Source: Cinnamomum chago
Lineage: Eukaryota; Streptophyta; Magnoliopsida; Laurales; Lauraceae
Assembly: GCA_038049695.1 (NCBI GenBank)
Contig: CP142452.1
Coordinates: forward strand, 78,085,501 to 78,149,500
Reading direction: 5' to 3'
Length of the DNA stretch: 64,000 nucleotides
The notes under the pieces are model-generated. The model worked only from the letters and a program-made list of their open reading frames with translations, had not been told where the DNA came from and did not search any database. The number at the start of each line of letters is the position of its first letter. Within the stretch, counting starts at the first letter, position 1. A program made the position numbers and the translations under genes. This document shows, in pieces, positions 22,701 through 35,830 of this stretch.

Positions 22701-25700
22701 CATTAAAAATATGGGTAGAAGTCATTGTCATGGTTACAATTGAGGGTTATATGATAATTTTTTCCTTTAATTTGGGGTTTACTTACACCTGAATCTTAAG
22801 TGAATTTTAGAGCTTCAATAATACTTCATTGGTTTGGCTCAAGCAAATCAAGTAGTTAAAGTAAAATGAACTATTAAAAATTCTTCTGCTTTCAACTGAT
22901 CCTCAAATTTTGAATCTCAAACACAAGTTCCGAACAAAAACGGTCTCATACATGTCTATGAATAATTTCCTTTAGCTCAATGAAGAAGTGCCATTAGTTG
23001 AAAATTGTGCTCAGGATTCAAGGATGCATAGTGGATTTTGTATCTTTGATTCTTTCTGTTCATATGTGCATGTGAGTTCTAAAGTGGATTGGAATCTATT
23101 TATCCATTACCTAATGACCATCTAATATTCAAGTTATTCCCAATTTTTTCTATCTTCGCAATTGTACATTATAATGGAAGTTACATGACTTCTTTGCCCC
23201 ATTAAATAATATACTATAAAATTGATTACTTGTGAGTTATCAGGCAGTTTGCGGTGCTTTTGAATATATTTGAATCAACTGTGATGCTACTTACCTTTCA
23301 ACATGTACTTCCCTGTTGTTGTCGTATCTCCAACCCATGACCTTTCAACATGTACTTATATATGTGATGCCATTCCTATTCAGCGACTTCAAATGACAAT
23401 GATCATTAATTCATGTTTCATGTTCCATATTATTACTTAAAAGTGTTCTCATTTCACACTTTGCTCTGTTTGTGCTTTTTCTTGCTAGAAGCACACTGTA
23501 TTCCATATCCATATTTATTTCCCCTTTTCTAATATTGAGATTATCATGAATTTATGTTTTATGCATACCCTGTAGTCTTTAATTAGATTATCGTAGTGTC
23601 ATACTGCTGGTTGTTGATTTAACAACCTTTACATAAGTGCAATTGATTACACTTCTATTATTTGTATCTGGTTGTTGATATAACAACCTTTACATAAGTG
23701 CAATTGATTACACTTCTATTATTTGTATTATTGTGGTTCTTTCTCTCTCTAATTATATATATATAACCAATATGAAGATGACTTAGAGACTTGGATACAT
23801 ATACCCACACCAAACCCAACCTACTATCAAACCCGCTCCTAATACGAAAAAAATCATATTTTAGATTTTTTATAATCTTCTCCATCTCAATATAATATAT
23901 ATATATATATCATATCTTCCTTTTTTTTTTAATGTTTTTATATATTTTTTAATGTAAATTAGCACTGGCATATTTTGCTAGTTATATTAATTACAAGTGT
24001 TAATTGTCATTTTGATTGGTTTGCTAGTTTCAGAGACATATGCAGGGGGGATAAGCTATTCAGTATAAAGCAACACTACTCACTAGTAGCCCAAGTAGCA
24101 ACCAAAAAGAGGCAGGATGAGCTTGTCAGTTAAGACCTTAAACCATAAATTAAGTAGGTACAGATGTGAAAACATGTGATGGACGATCAGGAAGTCTAGC
24201 AGACCACTTCAACTTTCTACAAATTTCTTTTGATGGAGATCTCTGCATGGTCCTTTGGTGATGCTGTTGCTGTTTTTGCTGATCTCTGCCCCAGTGCCCA
24301 CCTCTTCTTCTGACTTCTGCTATCCTTTCCGTTTCTTTTGCTGCTGTTTATTGTTTCCTGATCATGGTGTCTTTCTTCTCCATGCGTTGTAACGTCTCTT
24401 TCTTTTAATTAATGAATCTCTTGCAAGAAAAAAGAAAAAAACTGATGAAGCATTAGAAAGTCATCAGTCCTTTATTTGGAATTTGGAAAACAGATGCGGA
24501 AATCAAATTACATTTCATCATAAACATACCCACTTCTTAAATGTTCTTTTGTTTTTATATCTTTCCAAGGAAGTCTTCAAAACAGAAGCAGCAAGCTAGC
24601 ATCCCTTTTTCAGAAAAGAAAACTGGTAGTCAAAGGCGAGGACCCGACTGTGCACATTTGTGCCTGTTTGCTTTGGTTTTCCCATATTCTGTTGTGCAAT
24701 GCAATGGGGTTTTAACCCTTACACACGTGAGTGAGTACCCAAGCTAAAACATCAGTGCACATGTAAGAGTTTTACAACCTGTGGCACATGTAATGAACAT
24801 TATGTGTCATTAATCATTAACTTTGTATGTCATCATATCATCGTTCATTTACCTTTTTGGAATGAAAACAGAAAAGAAGAGCTTTTACACCACTAGCGAA
24901 TGTTGATGGCTTTTACACCACCAGCGAATGTTGATGGGATGAAACACTATCAGTCTATTTCAATGAAACAGGAGATCCGGACTCGTAATGGAAATGGAAT
25001 TAACTTCTTTTTTTCTTTTTTTTCTTTTTTTTTGTGATGTTTGTGTAAAAAGTAAAAATTGACTTTCTTATTTCCTTGGCCTAGCCTTGGTCCTTGGAAG
25101 TAGGGTAAGGGCCTAAGTAGTGCAGGCCCTCCACAGGATTCGGCCTACCACGGCCCGGCTCTCCAAACGGTGAGGCTAGAGGCTAAAAAGGTGACAAAAG
25201 AATCAACCGATACCGAACTCATTTATTAATCGGATCAGGCCCTGAAATACCAAGTCAGGTCAAGAACAGCCAACCCTATAACCATGCCTTGAGAATCTAA
25301 AGACTGGATAGTTGGCCCAAGATGGATGGATTCGTCCATATAAAATGGTTGTTAATGAAGGTAAGGTTATCCGTGGTGGGTACTTTCAATCTAACCCCCT
25401 CACATAAGGAAGGTAGGCCATACTTTTCAGGGTAAAGATCATGGGTAGTATAGGGGGCTATAACTTGAGCTGGCCCAAACTGGAGTCCAAATGACTCAGG
25501 CCACATGAAATGTGCACAATTAGAGATGAGATTGTTCGTGCGTTGATCCTGGTCTCAGGCCTTACATGCCCAACGTTCACCTGGGTTTCCAAATCATATG
25601 TAATATGGACCAGTTGGGGTTAGGTCAATGTCAAGCCCAGCCCAACCAAGGTGCAGTCCTAGGCACAGTTAACACAGGTTATGTTATCAGTTGAATGGTT

Positions 25701-26448
25701 ATGAAGAAAGTGCAAGAAGAATTTGGTTGAACTATATTTAGAAGAATAATGTGTCCAACGCACCCATTTGTTTACATAGAGAAATTAGCTTTGCAGTCAA
25801 CTGTGATTAGACATGTCTCCGTTTCCTTATTTGATTGATGACCTTCTTCACTATAAGATAAATTGGATACACAGTGGGATCAATTGGAACAGTTGTATCC
25901 ACCACAAAAAGATGGCCAATATATAGAAATTTAAGGTCAGAAAAATCACAAAATTCAATTCCTCATTTTATTAGACTGTGGGATGATAGAGAGCTACGGC
26001 AGCAGAATTTGCAAAGCTGAGACTATATGGATGAGATAAGGCTTCGATGAAATTGATGATGATGATACATGGACAACTATTTAAAGCACCATGTGCTTGG
26101 TTATCTGATTAATCACCATGCACTTGGTTATCTAATTGATGGGTTGATCTGCCTGATCTTTCTCCCAGTCATGTTCACAGCTGAGTCTCACTTGACTAAA
26201 GGCCCAAGACATGTCAACAAATGCCAAATTGCACAACAGCTTACACAATTTCACAACATAGCAATCTTACATATTCTGTAAATGAAGTTCATAATCAAGC
26301 CAGTATATATTCTACATGTGCTCACTGAAGTACATTTCAATCCCAATTTTGGTTACAAAATCAGAGTAATTTAAGTTCTCTACATGTATAAATAGAAAGG
26401 CATGAGAAAAAAGTACAGGCAGAATCAATTGTTATGAAACCTCATCCC
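22701..26448. other. Gene-free DNA between the hAT/SINE remnants and ENT-B
   Basis: It holds a 61-base tandem duplication at 23608-23728 (unit starting TGGTTGTTGATTTAACAACC), an AT microsatellite at 23897-23911, a 28-base duplication at 24893-24945 (CACCA(C/T)TAGCGAATG type), and a stretch at 24240-24440 ending TTTAATTAATGAATCTC plus poly-A that could be a LINE 3' end. No gene is recognised. Confidence 0.5.
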
Positions 26449-29400
26449 TTACCACCCTTTACCTATGAGCCACAGCCAACCAAATGCTACACCCGCAAAG
26501 AGACCTGCCGTGAGAAATGATTGAATCACGTTCCCCAAAGCATTTTGTTCAGGACCCTACAGAAACAGAGCAGGATCCGTTAAAGGCAATATCTTATGAA
26601 GAAGAAGAAGAAGAAGAAGAAGAAGAAACAAAAAGGACCACAGTTAACAAAATTGTAACTCATTCTAGTTGACAGAACTATATTTTAGTTATTATCATGT
26701 CGCTTACAGATGCTAATTAAAGAGTTACACTATTATTCAAAATAGGCTGGCTTTGGCGAGCTTTCGGGTAGATCCATGGAAGCTGAGTAGAACCCTGGGA
26801 GCCTTCTGAGTTCTGATTTGAGTTGAATTTATGAATTGGGAACAATGTTTTCTAGTAAAGAATAATGGCATACTTGATTCGTAAGAGGTACAGCTTGCTT
26901 TGAAGAAGTAGGGCCAATGGTTCAAATAAAAGTTGATATTATGGCGGATGAGCTGTGAACTAAAGATCTCCAAGATAAGAGGATCCTAACCTTAATTTCA
27001 TCAATGGAAATAGGCAATATGAAAATTGAGCTATGATCCAACTTTAGTATGAAAGAAAATTGAATTATTGAACGGCTAGGAGTTTCAGATCTTGGAAGGG
27101 TTTTTCTCTTGTACAGGGCCTTCAATGTTGGGGCTCACAGACATTGATAATTTTTGGGTCATTACATCATGGGCCAAACTTGCGAAACTGAAACAAGTGC
27201 ATTTATCAGCCCAAATAGGTTCTCATTATGTGTGCATTTTATCAACCCAAATGAGTTCGCAGAAGTGATGGTGATGCAATGAGGAACTTAATGTGTGTGT
27301 TTTTTTTTTAAAGAGCCTTTAAAATAGGTGTCTTTTAAGTTTCTTTCAGTGTCCATTCACTAATGAGAAAAAGGGCTCTCTACCAAGGGATTCTGGAAAA
27401 GTTCTCTCTTCTTGGTGCTCGATGGAGAAGAGAAAGGCGAGGGGATTGCACTGTCATTTGGGGCTTCTTTCGGTGCTAGACACATTCTCATCTTGGTACA
27501 CATATTCAGGACAGAATTGGAGTTGGTAATCTCCTTGTTGGCAGTAGTGGAATCAATTCTGCGGGATTGCATATGGATGTAGTCATTTTGCGTGAACTAC
27601 ATAAATCATTTTGTTGGATCCTTCTTTACTTCTCTGTAATAATGCATTGTGGGTAATTTATAAGTGCTCTAGAAATCACTTTTTACTAAATATTTCAAAA
27701 CCGAGTTACTTGTGAATGAATTACGTACAAGTTATGGCCCTCCAGAGAAATACAAAGGTGGCGTAGTTTTTAAAGAATTTTGCAAACATATACATACAAC
27801 TTATGGTTTTGTTCCTTGTTTATGTTCTGGACATCACTATATAGTCAGACAAACATAACATCATGCCTCTGTTTTCAGGGTCTCTTACATGAAGAGACTG
27901 TGTCACACCTGGCATCAACACAGTTGCCTGTGTCAAGCATATTCAAGGCCTCAGGGGTTCATATGATATCCTTTTGTTTCACACTGAACAACTGCATAAA
28001 TTAGTAATCAACTGACGGGTCATATGATATCCTTTTGTTTCATACTTGACAACTGCATAAATTAGTAACCAACTGACCTTGTAACCTTTGGGCGCAGCCA
28101 TAAGAACACAAACAGTAAGGTGACCATTTGTTAACCCTAAGAATGAAGTCAGCATGATCATCCATCCTTGGTCACCATACTTGGCTGTAAAGTAGAATGC
28201 AGGGATGAGCAAGAAACGTGCAAGGGTAGCTATCATGAGGCCACTTCTTGATGTGATCCTTGAGCATTTAATAAGCGGAAGGTACCGAGAAATAAGATCA
28301 CACAGATTAAACACCGCTGTCAAAACCAACGAATACCTGAAAGAAGTCCAGAAAAAGACATCAGAGCTTAAGGAATGAAATTAATTTTCTACTCCGTTAA
28401 AGCACAAATAAATAATTCATCGGATGGAAAGTAATAGATCATCTGCACATTAAAGCACTTAAAGAGGATATATGAGTTCATCACATTTGTGGGAGCACAT
28501 GCGATCGAGACTTGAGTGTGATCTAGAGCATGTTATGTAAAAATAAAGCTAGTTAATGCACGCAGCCAATAAAAACCAGATCCTTTTCTACTACTGGCAA
28601 GGTAACTTAAAGGAACACCACTATGCATAAACAAAAGCGCCATTGTTACTGTACTATTGAGTTGATAGTTTATGAAATTTAATCTATGAAATCTAGTTAT
28701 CTAGGTCCTAAATTGAGGCTGGTAATTTAAAAAGTGTTTGAGGCTTACACTCAAGGCTCGCCTCAAGGAAGGACTTTTAGAAACACTCCATACCTCAAGT
28801 GGTGAGGCACATTCCTTCCACAAAAAAGCCAGGGATCGATCCCTAGATGTAGTACTGATGATGTGGGACTAGAGCATTGTGAGGGTGTCAGTATTTACCC
28901 CCACTATATGGGAAAATAGAAACATTGCATCATGCCACAATGTTTTAAAACATTGACAGAAACTTTACAAAAATTAATTATGTCAACACATATCAGATAA
29001 ATATCAACTGCAGGTTACTATATCATTGAATATCAAATAAAACGTTATAGGAAATGAACACTTACCAAGAACCTAAACCATGGGATCCAGTATCCTCGTC
29101 TAGAAACCCAGGGAATATTGAAAATGTGAGCACATATATCAGAAAAATATCAATTGCGTAATCTATATTTTTTAATAATAACTGCTTGTTGCTTAGGCGT
29201 TCTAATCGTTTATGGTCTTCTTCATCCTACAATAAATCCACATTCAAATTAGAAAACTAGCTTTAAAAAAGTGACAGTTGCAAAAATAAGAATTTGTAGC
29301 TTTGATTGATACATACACTTGGATAAGTCTGCATTTGGATGCCAGCAGCAGGAAGGTCAACTGAAACTGTTTTAGAACCTTCAGCAACTGCCTTGGAATG

Positions 29401-32400
29401 ATAATACTTAACAATAGGTAGTTTGGAGAATGCATATGCATAAAGGAAAACGCATACTAGCTCAAAAATTGCTGAGATCGCCAGAAATAACACTGTGATT
29501 GGCAATTAGATAGAATAATCGTTACAGAAACATCATGAATTTTGAGGCAGATAAGATATATTCTATGACGTAAAAATTAGATAGTGTTTTGCTGAAATCT
29601 ACAAAACTTGATTTGAAAACAAAAACATGCTGCAAAAGTATAAACATTCTGGTTATTTGGAAGAAGTAATGAACAAAAAAGGGATCGTTACATATTTGGG
29701 GTAGTGTAGGATTTGAAAAATCAGGTCATAGTTATTTTGTTATGAACCTTCTGCCTCAAATCATTATCGTGGTAATTCTTTGACGCATATTTGGAGCATA
29801 AAAGTCAAAAGAACACACACACACATACATATACATCCTACTAAATATGTGCTCCTGTTCTATTCAGTTCTGCCGAAATTCGAAGTTACAATTTGATTTA
29901 CACTATATCCGTGTGGACCCTGATGGGATATTTGGCATATATTATTAGTAACGTTTCCAGCCAAGAATCTTGGAAGAATGTCTCTTGAAGATTCTAATTT
30001 TCTAAAACTATAGGTCTAACCAAATCTCAATTAAATTTTGAAATGTTAATTACAGATTTACAGTAACTTAAAGGGGAGATCTAGTCATTTGGCAAAGTTC
30101 TCTCAAGGTGAAAGCTTTAATCATGTCAAGAAAAAAACCCACAGCTAACTGAATGGGGGATGGTATGTTTTTAGGCCTACGGGCCACACACAGGCCTCTT
30201 TTTCCAGCCTAGATATACTTAAAGGGGCCAGTACAACCCAACATATTTAACACAGGGGGGTTCATGTAGTTTGCAAATGGTTTGATCTAGGGATCGAACT
30301 TCAATCGTATTGGCAGGATCCAGGAATGAATATTAGTGTCAATACCTGCCTGGGTTGAGCTTGGGCAAGCATTGGCCCAGCATGACACATGAACACCCCA
30401 AAACTGACCCCAATTATTGAATAACCTTGAAGGGAGTTTTAGGGGCTATGATTTTTTTTCACTTATTTTGAATTTCTGCTTGTAATTGTTCCATAAACTG
30501 TCATGTTAGCAACTATTCAACAGATGGATTTAGAATGAATAAAGCTAATGGACAATGAACAAATTTTTCAAAAAAAAAAAAAAGGGGAATATACATGCTC
30601 CCTTCCGAAGGCCGCCTCTGGTATTTTCAAATGCTGCCTTTATGACAAGTCTGAGAGTGGAAGTTATAGTCCCGGATGCAGCTAAACCTGCCAAAAATGA
30701 CTGCAATGCCACAAGAACAGGCAAAATAAAAAAATATTTCAACAAGAGTGCAAATCTTTCAGTAAGAACCTAGGAAAGAAGTTTTCCACATCCTAAGAAA
30801 AGTAGTACGTGTTATTTCTGAAAAATCTCAAGAGTTTGATTCCTCTCTTAATTAAAATTTTCAAACACTCTCTTCATTAAGCATTTCAGACCTTTGTTAC
30901 TTCAAATCTCTAAATGTTATGCTTGTATTGTGTTTCATTATTTTAGTTCTCAAAAGGGTGTCCTCCAGACACTACGAGATAGAATATGAACATGCAACAA
31001 TTAACAAATTACCTGCATGAATTCAAGACTCATGTAAGATAGATCACCAACCATTCCACCTTGAACATGACCTTCTGCAACTCCAAAAGCAGCACTTATG
31101 GCACATATGCCAATATAAGCTCCAATTCCTCCACTTCCAGATGTTGCCAAATTCAACTACAAAAGGAAAGAGCATTAAAATAAGGTTAAATTTTATGGAA
31201 ATGTGTACTGAAAGACAAAATATATCATACTTAACCAAAATATAGAATGGCATTACTAGTTCATCTAGCAACCACGCAGATAAGCTGTCTATTTGCGGGT
31301 CGCAAGTTGTACATCTCAGATTTTGTCACTAATGAGAATGTTCTGAGAGTAGTCAACAAAATGATGCCTAGCAAAGAGATGGTCTGGCTCACCAATGGAA
31401 AATGACTATTGCTAAAAAAAATACATTTCTAATGTACAACAAGAACAATTAATTAGATTGAAAGAAAAAAAAGTTGAAAGGGATGATAGAATATAATAAG
31501 TAATTTTATTATAAATAGCACTTACAACAAGAACTAATACTGAGCCTATGAAGAAAAGAGTAAACCCAATCAAGTTGCGTAGTCTTGTATTCATCTTCGC
31601 TTCATAGTATGTCATTATTATCATAGTTCCGAATGCAAAAGATGTAACTGCAATAGTAAGTACTCTTGAGGGGTGATAGTTCTGCACAACAAAATAAACA
31701 ACAGCAATAGATTCGGTCATTCCAACTTCTCTAATTTATAATAGAAGCTCAATGATCAGTAACGTGGTTACAATGATAAAAATGCTGTTATGCATTTCCA
31801 TGTCATGTGAAAGTTATTTTAGACAGATAAATATGAAATAAGATTAAAGATATCATGAGTTCAATGAAAGGATTCTGAAAAGGAAGACGACGATATTGGT
31901 TCTTCTTGCTTATTGAGGTTTTCAAGTTTAAATACAACTCTAGAGATATATTAGTAGTCTCCGTTTATGATCTGTCAAGAATTGTGCAAGCATATTTTTG
32001 TTTTTTATAACGGTAATATTTTATTTAAACAGAAAAGACAAAAAGAAGAAACCAAAATAAAAACACAGCCACCCTAAAAAAGATTTGAACATCATAAGAA
32101 ATAGAAGAGTGAAAAACTCCGCATTATCCATTAAGTCCACTCTGACAAGAGATTGGTCCTCTAAATTATGAGAATCAGCTCCTTCATCACTAAAGCATAA
32201 ATTACAAAACAAAAAAGAAGAGATTAGGACCATTAGGTGTCTTTTCTTCCCTATAAAAAGGGGAGGGGGGACCTAGTGGACTTCAAATCAATGCATAGTG
32301 GCAAGGAAAGCAACTGTTGTGAAAGCAGTATTGGTAACTTGATATCTAGCATGGATGCATTGAGCCTTATCACTCAACATGGCTGTGTTAGTAATAATTT

Positions 32401-33059
32401 AAGGTTGATCATTTGTTCATGAATGAATGTTAAAAACGAGGAAAAAAAAAAACACTTGCTAACAAAACATTAGGTCCAAAAAATATTTTTGTCAAAGGAA
32501 AATTTAAGCAGAATAAACAGCATTGTGACATTACATTGGTTAAATGGAAAGTGTAAAATAGATTTGACTAAAAATGGCCTTATTTAAACAGGATCTGTTC
32601 TACAAGCTCGAACTTCTATATCCTTAAGTTTAAAAAAAATAAAGTTAGATTGACTAAACCATGTGACTTAACCTCAATTATATCGAGCTATTTCGACTAT
32701 TATGTTTTGAGTTGGCTTGATAAATGATGGAGATGATGTTTCACCATAGACCACAACTATAGTAATCATTACTAACCAATGAATATCTTAAGAGCATAAA
32801 CCATGAATGGAAAAGAAATGGAATCAAATGAATGCATTACCGGAAATACAGCGATATAGTAATCTAAGGTTGTCAACATGCTGTTCCATGGAAAGAGGCT
32901 GCCAGTTCCTAGAATCCAACATACAAACATTGCAGTGTACTTCCCCTGTTGATCAGAAGAAAGAAACATTAAGAATCTCTTTTAAATTCCACTAAACATA
33001 TTTGCATAAAACATTAAGCCTCAAACCTTGATTGCCACATTTTCATCATTAGAAGCCAT
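26449..33059 (-). CDS. ENT-B: equilibrative nucleoside transporter, 9 coding exons, 415 residues
   Basis: On the minus strand the exons are 33059-33027, 32945-32841, 31681-31526, 31156-31013, 30700-30595, 29492-29317, 29226-29066, 28336-28078 and 26556-26449. All have GT-AG introns and are open. Lengths are identical to ENT-A except for three bases in exon 1. Motifs include LFPWNSMLTTLDYY, YHPSRVLT, RLRNLIGFT, AEGHVQGGMVGDLSYM, FENTRGGLRKGA, LPIVKYYHSKA, AKYGDQGWMIMLTSFLGL and the C-terminal WLWLIGKGW. It is expected to be a multi-pass membrane carrier for nucleosides. It keeps the family motifs better than ENT-A. It is the mirror image of ENT-C across the inverted duplication, which suggests that the two had the same upstream control region. 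Confidence 0.9.
26598..26627. repeat. (GAA)n microsatellite in ENT-B intron 8
   Basis: About nine to ten GAA units just inside the last intron, near the acceptor of exon 9. Confidence 0.85.
27960..28080. repeat. ~61-base tandem duplication next to the ENT-B exon-8 donor
   Basis: Two adjacent copies of CATATGATATCCTTTTGTTT...CAACTGAC. One includes the used 5' splice site of exon 8 (minus-strand GTCAGTTGG, beside 28078). The other repeats the same GTCAGTTG word 60 bases into the intron, giving a second, unused donor-like site. Confidence 0.75.
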
Positions 33060-34087
33060 TGCTACTTCCCACCAATGAACCTGTAACAATGAGGAGCAGC
33101 ATATGACTGAAGTATCATAAAGATTGCTTATTATTTTTGTTAAGAAACCTTCTTTAGATGGAAAACAGACAAAATCTAATGCAATTTTCTACTACAAGTT
33201 TAACTGGTGTATATTTGAACAAAGAATAAGACCATATCATGCTTTAATGGTACATTACTTTTTCCTGACATTCCATTGGGAACATTTATACTTGGGACAA
33301 TTGAAAAAAAATATATGAGAAAATATAAGGTTTCAAATTAAGAAAAAGAAGTATAAGAAATCAGAAACTTTTTTTTTCTCTAAACTGTGAAGCATAAATG
33401 ATTGGTGTAAAATTAACTAATACTGGGGAAGTCTTTCTCTGAAATATTGATTAATGAATGAAAAAGAAAGAAAATTGATGAATAACTTGGGTTTTAGAGA
33501 AAAGACCACAGCATCAATTTCAAATTTCGCTTAATCCACTTGTTTTTTCTCTTTTCTACATACACAGATATAAATAACAAAAGAACCATCTCACAATCCA
33601 CCATCTCAAAGCAAGTCAAATGTCATAGCAATATAAGAATTGAAAGTCTATTCACAAAGAAAAAAAACTAATTCATATCTGAATCCTTTTCCACTGAAAA
33701 CTACACATGAAACAGAGGTTAAGAAATAGAGGCACAGGTTAGAAAAAGAAGATCCTTTTTCTAAATTCCGGAATAAGGATGCTTCTTGTAAAATTCACAA
33801 GTTGCAGATTATTGGGGACTTTTCTTCTTTTGAAAAAATGGTTAATGATAAATAGAAAATTTAAATTCCTGGTATTAGAAAAATGACTATGACCCCAGAA
33901 CCATTGTTGTAATGTACATCGATCATCTAATCACCAAAAACCATTTTCCTTCGTTCCAAGTTACTAACAACAAAAGCACCCGCAAGATAATCAGCCATAT
34001 GATAACTGAAAGTCTATTCACCAATCACCATTCAACAAAAAGAAAGGCTCCCATCTCAGTAAAAAAAAAAATTAAAAATGAAAAACA

Positions 34088-34108
34088 ACAACAACAACAA
34101 CAACAACA
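34088..34108. repeat. (CAA)n microsatellite upstream of ENT-B
   Basis: Seven CAA units. The ENT-C side has a shorter TTG run near 62581. Confidence 0.85.
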
Positions 34109-34502
34109 AAGGAAAGCAGCAATCATCATAATCCTACTTCATACATTGAAATTTTTCACACTATAATAAGCTTAAATTGATCATTGAAGCTAGTAACACT
34201 AATATTAAAAAACAAGGAGAAACCATGTGAACAGGTTATATCAACAGTGAAATATATTGGAGACTGATATTGTTTTTTCCGCACTGATTAATCTCTTGTC
34301 CACATGCAAATAAATATATGGAGCTGAGTACATATGGTTACCCCTATCTTGAAATGTGAACGCTAGGATAGGAACTGGCACCAGAGGAATATGAACATAT
34401 CCTTAAAAACAAGGCTCTGTAAGACAGGTTCCATGAAAAGAATATCTTATGACAAACGACTTAAAGCCTATTCAACAAAAGCAAAGGAACCCATATCCGT
34501 TA

Positions 34503-34706
34503 CAGCATGTCTTCATAATAAACAACAGAAAACATGAATAATCAAATCCCCAGTTCATATATATCTTGAATCCTTTTCCACCATAATGAGCATAAACAAC
34601 AAAACAGCATGTCTTCATAATAAACAACAGAAAACATGAATAATCAAATCCCCAGTTCATATATATCTTGAATCCTTTTCCACCATAATGAGCATAAACA
34701 ATAAAA
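34503..34706. repeat. 102-base tandem duplication upstream of ENT-B
   Basis: Two almost identical adjacent copies starting CAGCATGTCTTCATAATAAA, at 34503 and 34605. The mirror region upstream of ENT-C (about 62090-62200) has only one, so this happened after the inverted duplication. Confidence 0.9.
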
Positions 34707-35027
34707 ACAGAGGAAACCAATTCCATTACAACAAACTCAATGAGAAACAAAGAAAAACACGTAAGTAATCGAAACCCATTTCATATCTAGAACCCCTTTC
34801 CAATGCAATGACCTTCACTTGCTTAATCCAAGTACAAACAGTCATGAAAGTAAAAAAAAAAAACTAAAAAAAAATACAGGGAAACAAACAATGTTAACAG
34901 GTTTCTTGGAGACAAACCTACAACTCATACAGCAAGAAAGAAAAAGAGAAAGAGCACTCGTTGTTACAAACCCTACTTGATTCGCTTCCTTCTTTGTTTC
35001 TTTTTTTTTTTTTTTTCCTGGGGGGTG

Positions 35028-35280
35028 GGGAGCACTCGTTGTTACAAAATCTGCTTGATTCGCTTCCTTCTGTTGTTTTTTTGGTGGGGACAAAATCTGC
35101 TTGATTCGCTTCCTTCTGTTGTTTTTTTGGTGGGTCGGGGGGTCTGTTGTTTTTTTGGTGGGTCGGGGGGGGGGGGGGGGGCGGGGGGGGAGCACTCTTT
35201 GTTACAAAATCTACTTGATTCGCTTCCTCCTTTTTTTTTTTTTTTTTTTGGGGGCGGGGGGTGGGGGGGCGGGGGGGGGA
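35028..35280. repeat. Tandem repeats with very long poly(G) and poly(T) runs upstream of ENT-B
   Basis: About four imperfect copies of a unit containing GAGCACTCGTTGTTACAAAA and TTGATTCGCTTCC, separated by T-runs and G-runs. The longest G-run is 18 bases (35165-35182), followed by C and seven more G. A second G-rich tract lies at 35250-35279. These could form G-quadruplexes. The matching ENT-C region (61715-61790) has the unit once and only short C-runs. Confidence 0.85.
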
Positions 35281-35513
35281 GCTAGAGAAACCCGGGGTAT
35301 GTGGGACCCAAGCCCACCTATTTAAATCGTAACCGTTCAAAAACTAAACTCCTTTTAGACATAAAACATGTTCTTTTTCTTTTTCTTTTTCTTTTTTTCC
35401 AAAGGGTTCCCAACCTTTGGATTGGAAAAAAAAAATGGTAATGAATATATATGAATGAGATGTGTTACCCATGTCATTTATCAAATGGTCAATCAAGGCC
35501 AAACGCAATTCTC

Positions 35514-35550
<37 letters not shown>

Positions 35551-35656
35551 TTGAGAGAATTTATTTTGAACTGTTCAAATTTAAGTAAGTAGGTCTCAAT
35601 GTGGAATTAAAGCCTCTTAAACGGAGGATTTCTTTAGGTTAAAACCTCGTATGATA

Positions 35657-35830
35657 ACCCCGAGGGGTAGCTCAGTTGGCCTAAGACTACGGTTTGCATC
35701 CGGAGGTTGTGGATTCGAAACTGCTCTACCACACTGGGGCCACATGGGAATTTTATCCGACTTTCTCTCCTGGGCTCGTAGGGATTATTCTAGTCCAAAG
35801 GGCTGGAAACCCTACATTATAAAATAAAAA
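35657..35830 (+). mobile_element. tRNA-derived SINE
   Basis: The A box TAGCTCAGTTGG (35668-35679) and B box GGATTCGAAAC (35711-35721) are followed by a body ending CCAAAGGGCTGGAAACCCTA and an A-rich tail. The right arm of the inverted duplication lacks it at the matching place (about 59665), so it inserted after the duplication. It is the same family as the 3' part at 11385-11553. Confidence 0.8.

Noticed and set aside
34842-35340. Proline-rich and lysine-rich open frames of 117 and 140 codons on the minus strand
   Set aside because: They come from G/T homopolymer runs and tandem repeats.
35657-35730. Possible tRNA gene from the A and B boxes
   Set aside because: No acceptor stem or anticodon arm can be drawn; the tail and the sister copy identify a SINE.
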